A stretch of DNA of 64,000 bases from Paragonimus westermani (lineage: Eukaryota; Platyhelminthes; Trematoda; Plagiorchiida; Troglotrematidae): positions 111,546 to 175,545 of the forward strand of contig QNGE01001267.1 in assembly GCA_008508345.1 (NCBI GenBank), in the 5' to 3' direction. Positions 40,041-51,570 of the stretch are shown in pieces. The notes beneath the pieces were generated by a model. The model was given only the letters and a program-made list of their open reading frames with translations, was not told where the DNA came from and ran no database searches. The position numbers were made by a program, and so were the translations under genes. Every line of letters begins with the position of its first letter. Position 1 is the stretch's first letter.

Positions 40041-42359
40041 TATATTTTCACATATCTAATGCCCAGCGTGTTTTGCCGCGTCCCGTTGAGACCAAAAGGT
40101 AGTCAAAGTTAGTCAGGGTGAGCGATCACACTATACTATTCACACAACAACTATCCAGTAGTGAGGTAGCAGCATGGACTTTGACTTTGAAGTAGCCGCG
40201 GAATAAATATAAGATGCATTAGAATACAGTGTGGCACGAAATGGGAACTACGCAGCGGCGCCTGCAGCAACCGTAACGTTCTGGGATCAGTGTCATACAC
40301 AGATGAGCGGATTTGTTTGTAGACATGCCGATGCGAATAACCCATGTTTGGTTTTCACAGTATGTAATCTTTGCGCCACCCCCGTTCTTGGCCCACAGTA
40401 CGAGTACCCCAAGTCGTCCCAACTTTAGTACATTACTCTGCTGGATCACGTGGAGATTAAAGTGCCCTGTTTGTAACGATTATGAATGCAGAAGTTTTGT
40501 CTGTACCGTCTCCTTTGCAAAAACAGGCCCGAAAATTCGTATTTCGACAAGCTTCTACCATGTCGTAAGCAGTGAGCTATAATGATGTTGGATTAAATTA
40601 AACCAAGGAGGATAACTGAAGTGTCAATAATGTGATTTCTGAACGGATCCAGTTGTACTAAATATTGCTTCGTCAGTAAGTACTACTTGAAAAACTACTT
40701 ACATTTGTACGCATCAAATAACCAAGGCTCACGTAGTCGGATCTTGTAATGTGGCCGAAGTTTGTTTGTTTCAAATATTTTTTGCCTAGAGGACATCGAT
40801 TAGGTTCATGAAAGAACTGGCAAACGCTTTTTGGGGACTGTTTTTACATCGCGTAAGAAATCATTGGCAGAACAGTCACGTGTCGATGTCCACGGCTGGC
40901 CAATTTTTCAATTCATGAACACTATCCTTTATAAGAAAATCTATAATCAATCTTCGAGCGGATATCCTGGTAACAGATTTTCCACCTATATGCAACGCTT
41001 TAAACCTGACTGCAAGTTTGCCACAGGCAGCACAACTGAAACCCAGTTTAATAGGCTTTTTCGTATTCGAATTAACGACAATCGCATTCCCTGAATGTGG
41101 GCTGATTCCAGCTTGATAAATCGACCCGAGTCTTGCAGTACTACCGTCTGGCAAACTGAATTGATCAAAGTGTGATTGAACATGGTCAAACATAACCAGC
41201 ATTAGCCAAACGAGTTAGTGATATCTGTCTTGGATTAGTTTGTAACAATGACCGAAACCAGTGGATGCCTGGACATAAAACTAACCACAAGTGGCTTACG
41301 CTGTGCCACTTGTGTTTGCACTCACAAACCGCAAATTCCGTGTTAACCTGAAAGAGTAAAACAAAGACGTTGTGACTGGAGACTTTCGTGTCCAGCCGGC
41401 CAACAGAGGATAGCAGGGGAGAGGGCTACTAAGGAAGAAAAACCCTTATCTGTCGAAAATAGAAAAACGAGGGGAATAAGATAAGGATATGCAAATCAAG
41501 AAGAAAGCTGGTATGAATATAACGCAAGTGGCTTAATATAGGACTACGTAGTATTGCCCTCCAGATAGAATTAGGAATTGAGCAAACTTTCAAGATGGAC
41601 AGGAAAACAAGCAAATCATTCATCAAACAACGCGGCCAACAAAAGCCGAAAACTGATGTAGAATGTCAACATGGCCTTCAATTACGAAGAGGAAAGCAGA
41701 TAATGTGACAAACGAGGACGGCTTTGGCTGATACGAACGAAACAATGGACATAATTGATATGACTTGCTTGGGCTTACTGTACTCGTTGCTTCTTCGCTG
41801 AAGTTTTGCTACGCATATACTGAGAACTTGAAAATCCGAGACAGCCACCGCACGGGCGATCGTATTTAACGGAACGCTGTATGGTTGTCACGACGAACTA
41901 TGGCAAACATGGTACCATCGCATATTGTGCTATTTAATTCATCGCCGCGTAACTGTAGCATTGTAACTGTGGTACTGTCATTGATTGTTGATCTGGATCT
42001 GTTGGACTAAGTACATTGGTGTATCCATGTCATATACGCATGACACTCGGGACGAAAACGAATATACACATTCACATCCAACGGTTCGCAGTGCTTCGGG
42101 TTCCTCTCACAACCAGTTGAATACAACAATTTGGTCCCAATACTAACATGTCTTATTTCGAGGACAGCACAATAGTGTCTGTATTTCCTTATACCGTAGT
42201 CTGTGCTCCATAGTGACTTTTCACCTCATTGTTTGACGGGTGTGTCTGCGTCGTTCACACTAATATCATATGCACAGATTTGGAAACTTATGAAAGTTCT
42301 ATTTGTTTAGCGAAATGCATATTCATTCCACACTCTTTGAATTGACAAATCGAACAACT
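40041..42359. other. intergenic, nothing recognised
   Basis: Overlapping short frames at 40831-41202 (87 and 108 codons on opposite strands) have no known motif. Confidence 0.45.
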
Positions 42360-42835
42360 TATCTTAGATTGATGAGTACACATTGGTTCTCCGTCCCCAG
42401 GCATGTAACATCGTTCAGCTGTTCTAATAAACGTAACACATCAATCGATACACATGACATTTGTCTTCTTTAATAAGCGGGGATTCAATACAACGAGCTG
42501 GAGTCAGCGCGTGCACCGTCAGCCCTGTGTGGCAACTTGCTAATCAATGTTGCCTCAACACAGGTAGGTCATCGTGTACTCAGCGCTCGTCTGTGTACGC
42601 GCACTACCAGAAAGTCCAATTATGTCTGTGACCTAGTCAAGGCGATATACCAGTGTATGGCGTATCAGTGTCCAAATCTCACCGGAATACAGAATTGATA
42701 CACAACAATGAACAGGCACATCTCTTTTGGTGTTGCAAAAATCTTCAACAATCTAGTGGAGGGGTGAACTAATCGATTCATCCAGCCCGTGAGTGTCATG
42801 CAGCTGAGCAGCACATCGGCTGCCGTTGTTGTACA

Positions 42836-43888
42836 GTCTAATATATGCATGCTCGCTTCTGTTACCTGGAAATTGAACGTCAGCACTGGACGTTTCGGTA
42901 ACACACCAGAGCCGATAATCCGCACCCAGTGATGAAGTCATAACTCGCGCTAGTTTCCATGACCCTACACAGAAATTGGGTGTCAATCAGCCAACTCATT
43001 CAACCCGAAACTGTCAGGCACTCTTACAGTGAAATGCCTGTTGCAATCTGATCGACAATAACCCATTTCAATCGGCCACCTGACATAAAGCTATATTATG
43101 GGTTACGTTTGGGTTTATATGAAATGTTTACCTTGTGACAGGTTTGCAAATCGTCTTGCATTTCGATTCCACTGATTTGCGAGTAGTGAAATTGAGATGG
43201 CGCAAGAGCAGAGATCCGGTTCACTGAGTCCTGGAGAACACGTCATTATGGACCAACCGAACAGTCGGGGAGTTTCCACCGCCACACACACCACAAGTTT
43301 CAACCATAACGTGATCACTGGGACGTGTGTCTTGGAGCGGAAGATGAACCACAGGCATTTTCAGTGTTGGTAACGAAACCGCCACTGCACTGTTGGTGAC
43401 GGTTTGCAGTTAGCTCATTGATGTTCTGTGACGTTCCCAATCTCAACGGTAAGCGCGACTTCGCTTTCCTACGGGTAAGACAATGCACCCAATCATATGC
43501 ATACACAATTTCATATATTTTGTCATTGTTCCATTGATTTACTGGATTGACCTGCTCACAGTCTCGATCGAAACCTAACTGCGATCGTGAGGGTCGATGG
43601 TTGGACAAGTATGCGGAAGCGGACGTACTCATATGTTGAAAATGGAGTTGCTGACTACTGATAGATCACTTCGGAATGATATCCATGAACTCGCTGATGA
43701 ATATCACATACCATTCATGTGCGAAATCTGTGATGGAAACTCAATGTACCATCCTGATTTGGGGTTCCATAGTCCACCATGTGTCAGAGGTTCCGCATAG
43801 TTTCGAGATGGGATGATTTCTGTTTAGTTCGTCGATCTGAGTTGTTTATGTGTTAAACTGACCTGTGCACCAAACTGTGTGTTTCGTC

Positions 43889-43930
<42 letters not shown>

Positions 43931-44262
43931 TTGCCATTTTTTCTGTGAGCGTTAGCTGGATGTGGGGTCAAACCGTGAATATTCTATTCATCAGGTACAG
44001 TGTAGTGCGATCAATAATCAGTAGTTCTGATCAGTTCGACGGCGTTTCATTGGTTAATTTTGTGGCTAATTTCGTTGTGCACGTGGAGATGATGAACTCC
44101 ATGAAATTTCATGGCTGTCCATCAATTCTGGGCTGGAAATATGCAACACATGTGATGCTAAATCGATTTGAAGGACGCAAATACTGTCGTGTATGTTGTT
44201 TGCTTAAGCATCAATTCGCAGTTTTCCACCTCACACTGGAAATTAACTACAAATGATTGTGC
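42836..44262 (+). repeat. 1.4-kb near-identical inverted repeat, copy 1
   Basis: Partner of 55738-57162. Open frames within the two copies differ by only 0 to 3 residues (for example one change in 105 codons of 43315-43632 -). The GT run is 35 bases here and the CA run 33 in the partner, with a 4-base difference beside it, so these are true separate copies. No known domain was recognised, and both strands stay open in places, so I do not call a gene. Confidence 0.9.
43891..43925 (+). repeat. GT microsatellite
   Basis: Seventeen and a half TG units inside inverted-repeat copy 1; the counterpart in copy 2 is the CA run at 56071-56103. Confidence 0.97.
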
Positions 44263-44679
44263 GTGTCCAACTGCATCTCGTATTAGACAATCTGAACTTC
44301 GTGTGCTGGACTGAATTTTCACACTTATGTTGGAGATTGGCTTGCAGAATTAGGGAGAGAACCGGTCGCGAGACTTAGTCTAACACTTTCCAACAAATAC
44401 GTACTGTCTGATTTTGAAACAAACTCAGGTAAGTTTGCGCGCAGTTTTTCAAATGTTCACTGGATTAAAACACAAACGGCAGGCTTTTCGGTAAGTCGGA
44501 AATGTTTTTATTCATCCGTCCCTTGTTAACTCTGAGAATGCAACTCGATTAGAACACTCATTCAATCATCCAAATCAGTTATAGCTGGTGGCAACCGAGG
44601 CTCTCAGGTGGTTTAAGGCTAAAAAGACGGAACCGGCTTACCAGGATCAAACAGCACTTATCACAACACACTACTATTC

Positions 44680-45894
44680 ACGAAAGACCACATACGCGCA
44701 ACAGAAGATTTAGGACATTATCGGAGAATTATAATCCTACCCCTTGAAATGGGCTCAGGTGTGATAATTCTCAATCGATCAGATTATATATATTTAAGGG
44801 AGACTGTATCCTATCAGACCCCAAACGTTTCCTGTAAGTCCGAACTAAAAGAATGCGGTCCAGTCCACCGACAAATATTTTACCAACTACCTACAAGATG
44901 TAAGGAACTGTAGCATAATTGATTCAATGACTTACTGTGAATTAGATCGTGGAGTAACGATGTCACCAATATTTTACGGTTTCCCGAAGTTGCACAAACC
45001 CAATATTTCACTGAGACCTATATTATCGGTGGCAAATTCTGTTTATCCTAGTGTGGCGAAATAGCTGGTAAGAGTTCTCATAATGGTTAGGATCGGTTAT
45101 TGCACGCATACTCTTCGGGACACACTTCAATTTGTAGGGAGCGTACGTAACATGAATATCGTTGACAAGATGATGGCATCGTCTGATGTCTAATCTTTAT
45201 TCACGAACGTGCCTTTAGTTTAAGTTGTCGGGGTAGTCACTTGTTCCCCGAAAATATCGTGTGACAAAAAGAGTAACAAAGTACACTTGTGAGTGACCTT
45301 CACCGTTTTTGGGGTCATGTACTTCTCCGGTCTTCAAGAGCGTCCTCTGCCCTCGTCACAACTGTTGTTTTTATCCCGACTACAAGCCTACTTTGCACTG
45401 TCTGAACGTTTGTCTGGTTCATCGTTTTGACCTTTGCTCCAACCCCCATGAATATGAACGTGGTTGTGACCACGTTGTCTTCGGATTGACATAAAAAGAA
45501 CTCTGTCCCGAGGCTACTCTTTCTTCTGTGTTCATGTGTTAACCTCGGGTGGTTGGGTTGGCCGGGAAGTTATGAACTAGTGTGTACTTTGCAGTCCGTT
45601 GTTCATTACCGTTGACCGTCGTTCCGTTATCTGCCGTTACGCTAGCCGTTATTCCGTTATCCGTTTACGTGCTCGTGGACCACAGATCCAGTTACAACAC
45701 AAGGTCACTCTTGACTGTAGGATGGAGAACCATCCTAAGTTAGTTCTACCCTCGTTTCATTCATGCAAACTTCTAACCCCGTGCACTAGTAACATACAGC
45801 TTTAATGGGCAGTTATCGTCAGCTCGGTGGTGTGGCCATGGGTAGCTCTCTTGAGCCCATACTANAATGGAAACAGATATGGAAAATGGTATAG
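44680..45894 (+). mobile_element. decayed Penelope-like element, reverse transcriptase remnant
   Basis: Four collinear blocks of a Penelope-like RT are readable in different frames: IILPLEMGSGVIILNRSDY (44731-44787), YGFPKLHKPNISLRPILS (44975-45028), DKMMASSDV-stop-SLFTNVPL (45164-45214), and YRQLGGVAMGSSLEPIL (45814-45864). Order and spacing match the RT finger and palm up to the segment after the first catalytic Asp. The YxDD block and a GIY-YIG endonuclease were not found. Stops and frameshifts make it a dead copy. It sits in the left-arm-only interval, so it inserted after the duplication or was lost from the other arm. An N at 45865 falls immediately after the last block. Confidence 0.8.
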
Positions 45895-47039
45895 TGATAA
45901 TTTTATGGTATCCTTTGGGAAATAAACACGAAACGTTACCAGTCCAGCATACTTATACGAAAGATACGCATTACTTTGGCCGCAAAGTGAGTGCAGTCCA
46001 TACTCGGTTTTCGGGGCAGTTCCTCGGGTGGCTTTTGAGTGTCAAAATTGGAATTTCGATGAATGCAGTTACATGGCCTCTACAAGAATCTGACTATCGA
46101 TTAGATCCCGTCAACGCATTGCGTGTTATCTGTCCGACAATGTTCGGTGCAGCAATGACATATGTGTGATATAGTGCTATCTTCATTCTTTGCCCCGTGA
46201 AGAGGGCAAATCGCCGCCCTTGTAGGGTGGGGATATGATCGCAGGCGGTTGGGGTTAGCCGGGCTTCGAGCAGTTTAGAATACTGAACGCCCAATAGGGA
46301 TAGGAGTCCACTGAGTAACGTCAAGCTTCTCAGTGTTAGTGCTCATCTGAACAGCTTTCACGAATTTAATTGGATGGTGTTCGCACGAGCCCGCGTTTGT
46401 ATGCGACTGTCGCAAGGCTTTTCGAGTGCGATAAATGACTTGTATGGGTCATTTTTCAGGAAACCTCTTTTGTTCATACTCATCTGCAAATTTGTTCTTT
46501 CTGACATCAGGAGAGAATGTGATTTCCCCCTTCAATTTCAATGATAAACATTATGTTGAGGTGCAGGTCGTTAATACGTAACACAGATCGATTATTCTTC
46601 CTACCCTTATTTCTCTAGCATCACTATTTGTTCTCACCTCATATTTACATCAGTATCTGTTATTATTAGTCTCGATCACGTGACTGAAGGATAACTGATC
46701 ATTTTGAATAGTTCGTCCGTAGGCTCTAGCACGTGTGAGAGCTTGCAGTTTATTTCGCCCACGTGATTGAAAAGGGCGAGAAAAACGATGCGTGAGCGTA
46801 AATTCCGGTCAACAGAACGTATATATCTGGTCAAGCTGTGATACATTTTAAAATTATCAAATTTCTAAATAACGAGACTACTGTTTGGAACTCAAACCAC
46901 ACATCAACTTTATTTCCAGTTATACTCGAGTCTGTCACAAAGTTTTATGACCCGGATTATGAAGACACTTTCGATTCACCGAAACATTCGCTTTTATGAT
47001 TGTACAGATATCCCCGTCCCTCGACAGTTTTCACAGCCG
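45895..47039. other. left-arm-specific sequence, nothing recognised
   Basis: Has no partner in the right arm. It may be the rest of the inserted element. A 100-codon open frame starts at 45867 but has no domain I know. Confidence 0.4.
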
Positions 47040-47237
47040 CACTTGCACGTGTCTGCCATGTCCACAATGCTTAGTCAGCTGACCCCATTACGGACATTCT
47101 AGTCTGATCTGGTCTAGTCTAGACTACCTTCTCCTGTGGTCCAAACCGAACGGATGTATGGTTGAGAATATACTGTGGTTTTAGAAACAGCAGATTATGA
47201 TTTTATTTGTTGCTGTGGCAGTTACGGTGATGTTCGG

Positions 47238-47267
47238 TCAGTGGGTGCAGCCACACATTACTAACTG
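47238..47267 (-). pseudogene. conserved peptide end, frameshifted copy in left arm
   Basis: On the - strand reads QLVMCGCTH and a stop; the right-arm partner (55235-55264 +) reads QLVLCGCSH and the same TGA. Several differences are silent third-position changes. Upstream, the left copy has two small indels relative to the right (in YQLAVIITRQF and before it), so its frame is broken. Family unknown. Confidence 0.4.
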
Positions 47268-47468
47268 AACGAACGGACCTCAATGATAACCGTTAACTGG
47301 TAGCCAATGTTCCTGTTTAGATGCTAAAATCAGCTGTAGCATGGACTCTCAGGCTCATTGGTCGAGTCCATCTGTTAACTAAAGTGGCTGTTTCTACACT
47401 ATGGTCATATTTGATATTTGTTCATATTTCTTTCAACCTAGCATTCGTCAAATAAAACTGTCACACAA

Positions 47469-47610
47469 ATGGCTTCGTCGAATGCGGAGTTGAGCCAACC
47501 TGGGTCTATTACAATCTGCACCAACATCAAAAAGAGGAAGACTCGCTCTCACGCTGCGACAGGACAGAGACGAAGCGATAGCCGCAGTCAGCGAAGCCAA
47601 AAAATTTCTC
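47469..47610 (+). other. possible short Lys/Arg/Ser-rich exon, unsupported family
   Basis: An ATG frame of 47 codons (MASSNAELSQPGSITICTNI, then basic and Ser-rich) runs into a good donor, CTCGTATGT. A downstream acceptor at 47718-47719 would keep phase. There is no partner in the right arm, and the downstream part is conserved on the opposite strand instead, so I rate this as doubtful. Confidence 0.2.
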
Positions 47611-47709
47611 GTATGTATAATCAAAAGTTCAATTATAGCATTGAAACTTAGTCCCTTTCTAAGTTGAATAATTATTCTTCGTCTTGATATTGTCTGGATT
47701 TCTCGTTAT

Positions 47710-47772
47710 CGTTAGAAAGATACTGGTCACTCGCTCGTCAAGGACACGCCTGAAAAAACAAACAATCTGGAT
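47710..47772 (-). pseudogene. conserved 21-codon block, left-arm copy
   Basis: Reads IQIVCFFRRVLDERVTSIFL on the - strand; the right arm has MQIVCFLRRVLVERVTNIFL (54977-55039 +). Of 14 base differences over 63 aligned bases, 9 are silent in this frame. That pattern is expected from past selection on protein. Flanking codons do not align, so it may be one exon or a remnant. Family not recognised. Confidence 0.45.
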
Positions 47773-47880
47773 CACATTTATAATGTTTTTCAATACACAG
47801 CTGAAAAGAATGTAGCGTTCATTAAAAAAATTGTTTGCTCGGGTTCGCTGCCAAGACGAGCTGAGTACTGTTGGTCCCAC

Positions 47881-50800
47881 CTACGTTGTGTACAGTGGGA
47901 AAAAAAAATCATTTTTGCGACGCCGTAAGTAGTTGAGGCCGGCGAGCACATTGAATGCTTTTGCTGTCCTCGTGGTCACCCTCTTCAAGTTTAGTCCAGG
48001 CTGATGCGATGATATTTTCCATGTCAGTGTACCGACTCGAGCAGGACATCTTTACTAACAAAAATGGGAGGGGTGTCAACCAAATCATGCAACATTGCAC
48101 TGTACTAAGAAGGCGCAGTCTACGTATCACACAGCCTAGCAAGAAAATTTAATCGGCTTGGCACGGACTGCATGTTCTCTGCACAATAAATCAATACCAG
48201 TCTGTTTACTAGAAGGCAGAGAATCCACTCTGAGATTCCTGATATTTCTGGATGCTCCTTCCAGAATATAGTCCATCACGTTGTTGAGGCCGTGTGTGTA
48301 GATCAGATAATCTTGTAAAACGCTGTTTTGAATACGAATCATCCCAGATGCCTGCCCACAAGCGCCAGTACTGCGTATCATTTAATTCACACGCATCATT
48401 GGTAATCATCCGTGATGAAGATAATCTCAGGAAGAAGATCAAACAATCAAATCGAGGGCAACGACAAAGTTGGATAATACACTGATTGTTGGCTGAAGAA
48501 GGGAATGCCAATTCATAAAGGTCTGTTGCAGACCGTAGATCCCATCTGCACAACAGCAACCAGGTCAGAAATTTGCCGTATCTCCTCCTCGTATCTCGTC
48601 CAATCGACGTCTCAGCAGTTACCGCATCACGAGATCCGTGAGCTTGTTGCATGTGTTAGAGACGAAGTGAATACCTCCATGCTAATCATGTAATGTTCGA
48701 ACACCCTTCCTGAAAATAAGAATGGCTGGTCTGCACCCCATATGGGAGCGATGAGTGTGCTTAGTTCTGACATCAACCTATCACGGCCAACTGTGAGAAG
48801 TGTTGCGGAGAGACGGTATGAACCGAGAGCTGTACTGCGCCCAAATATTCTCAGCTCCAAATCCGTCCCAGTTTCTGTTGTAGAATTGACAGTAATGTCA
48901 TGAATGACCACGAGAGCTACATTACCCACAGCCGATTCAGTTAACATAGGCCAGTCGAAACATTCCGAGAAGTGTCTCACTCATCTGTCTGGTCGCCGCA
49001 ACAACTCTTGAATTCAGGAACCGCTTTTCACCTATATCATCACTAACAACTAATCGGTGACTAAAACAAGCAGGAATAAAGAGTAACAGAACTGGGTTAT
49101 TCCTCAGTAAAACTACTCGTCTGTCGCGTTGAGCGTTCTTACACGTCCAGTTTGCACGTTCCTAACACAGAGACTCTGTGAATTCGTGGGTCAGTTCACG
49201 GCGGTCCTCATGGTAATCAATGTTAGGGGCATCGGTCGCCGTCTCTTCACAAGTACCGCTGAATCGACAGAAATACAATTCTGTCGTATCTACGGTGCTG
49301 CCTACTAACATGCTCCTTCACAGAGGGTTTCGCATATCTGATGATATTTCTGTCAAATTCCTATTCGGATTGGTTCACCGATGTAACCAGTGCAGTTCAA
49401 CCGTTTGGTAGGCGCTTCGTGCACCGTGATCACTCACTTCCAGCTGAGTAGCTCGTGTTCTCAAACAACTTATATGTGAACAAACGATGAAACTAAGCGA
49501 TCATAAGTGACTGGATGATGTGATTCGAGGTGGCTACTCAAGTATAATAATTGATGACCATTCAATCGATTGGCTTCCAGAGCTAAGACGCACCGGATCA
49601 TCTACACTTGACGCATGCCGTCGATTGCGTTGAAATGTGCCAATCCATATGTGGAATCCGTGAGGTGTGTATGACTGCAAGAGCCGATCGCCTTGTCAGC
49701 GTACCGCGTCCGAATGCCAAACATAAATCGTTGCCACTTCTTCCCCTGACTGGGGAGAATGAATTATGCGCTCATGTGAACAGGAAGCATGATGATGTTC
49801 GAATGTGTGGTTTATCTGATGGGATCAAAGAGGGGCTAGTAGAAAGCGTTCGCTTGAACACATTCTGAACACTACCTAGACTATTGTCTCCCTCGGCGCA
49901 TAGGCACCTACAACAAATAACCACCCCACGCGTCGTCCTATTCCGATTAATGTGTTATGTCTGAAATCCCCCCAGATGACCACTTGTTGGGATCCAGTTG
50001 AGTCGGCTCTGCCATGTCTTGGACCAGTTAACACACTAGGTTTCAGAGTGGACCGTAATCAGACCGTTGTAATAGGCGACAACAGGTCACAGCAGGCAAA
50101 ATTTATCTTTCACCTGTTCACCCGTGACGTGCAGTACTGCTAGCATGCAGTCACTTAGGGGATATGCGTTGTCGTCACAACTCAAACATGTTCGCGCGCG
50201 CGGGACGTGCATTGAACTGCCAGTTCTCACAAGGGCGTGCAGCGTGAGCATGCGTCAATCAAGATATCTACGTGCACGGGTGTGTACACACCTAGTTGAT
50301 GGAGAGGTAGTCCAGGGTTGAATACTGAGCTCTATTGGTCTAAAACGGGGTCAACCAGGTTGTCAATCTCTTGATCGCACTAAGAGAGATGTTAGATTTG
50401 GCGGACAGAACATTTCGGATTTATGATTGAAATGCATACAGGAGATGGCCAAACCACTTCTACGATCCACGTGTGTTTCAGTGTTTCCAATCAAGCCCGT
50501 GAGCGTCAGTCAAAAGCAGGGTCACCTTCGGTCTACCCTCATCGGAGACACACATCCTGAGACACATCAGACCGAAGTCTGGTACAACAGACATCCTTGG
50601 TGTTGATTTCACGTCTGAGCTATTCACCAGAATGCTGTGCACTCCATTATAAGACAAACTGTGTACGCGCTGTAGGATTATGTGAACACCAGTGTGCTCT
50701 ACTCATTAACAACATCAACGACAACAACAGCTCATGTGGAATGTGTGATTCTAAGTTACAAGACGAATGTGTGGATTTGTCACTGTCACAGTTCGTGAGG

Positions 50801-51570
50801 AAACTATGGATATGTTGCTGGAAGGAGAAATGGCATGTGATCAGCGACTTGTTATGAACACACTTCCAGTGACGAGTGTGAGTGGGATGACTGTTCAGTT
50901 TGATGACTTACACGACAACTTCTCATGTTAGTACACCATAGCTGACCACTCCACACGTGTTGACCAACCTAATCCATAGAAGAAACAACGTAGTACATAC
51001 GTTTAACGCCAGGAGGGCCTGGCTCCTTCTTCGCAAATGTATGCATTCCTCATCTAAGCGGGATGGAGTATGAGTCGAGTATTCTCGTTTGATACTGTAC
51101 AAAGTGGCCACCGTATACGATTTGACGGGAGGAGTGAGTGTTGTTTTGGGTTGAGAATGGAGTGAACAGAGTTCGATTGTAATTGACTTAACTGTGGAGT
51201 ATATGTTGAACTTATATATTTACGTCGGACGTATTAGCCCCGGAAACGGATATGGTGACTGATGCAGTAAATGTCACGTGAACAGTGTTTTTGCGCTGTT
51301 CTCCTTCGCTAACTGAATAACGATGTTTTTCTAACTAAATTTCGGATAATCAAATGCTAGTATCATCCCCATTACCACCCTTTCATTCCTAATGGTATTT
51401 TCCGACATACACACACGTAAGCGACTTATATGATTTGTTGCGGACAACGAAATTCGCGGCCCCAAACATCAGGGTAGGCTATCTTTGCCTGAACATCATC
51501 ACCCCCCGCCGGCCTCTCGAACACCATCTTAGCATGTCGTCTTCAGTGTTTGAGTAGCAATGAATAGTAG
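47881..51570. other. centre of the inverted duplication, no supported gene
   Basis: Several overlapping open frames occur on the - strand at 48136-48980 (81, 147 and 117 codons) without a recognisable domain. Other frames to 51.5 kb are short. No repeat was identified. Confidence 0.45.

Larger units (their letters stand above)
42360..47880. repeat. left arm of a large inverted duplication
   Basis: Homologous, in inverse orientation, to 54860-62205. Matching blocks: 42430-42610 with 61970-62150 (diverged); 42836-44262 with 55738-57162 (almost identical); 44263-44300 with 55690-55737 (diverged); about 47040-47340 with 55150-55460 (diverged); 47700-47800 with 54950-55045 (diverged). The 44.3-47.0 kb interval has no partner and contains a Penelope-like element, so it is probably an insertion in this arm. 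Confidence 0.85.

Noticed and set aside
43315..43632. 105-codon frame conserved in both near-identical repeats as a gene
   Set aside because: At this level of DNA identity an open frame would be conserved anyway; no domain is visible.
47196..47264. Signal-peptide-like reading MILFVAVAVTVMFGQ on the + strand, with a right-arm counterpart MVLFVVLGAMMFGQ
   Set aside because: Silent-site bias is better explained by the opposite strand (the QLV-CGC-H stop frame), and both + frames stop after ~20-25 codons.
47718..47930. + strand reading TGHSLVKDTPEKTNNLDHIYN as an exon following 47469-47610
   Set aside because: Differences from the right arm fall mainly on replacement positions in this frame, while the opposite strand shows silent changes. 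The right copy also stops early.
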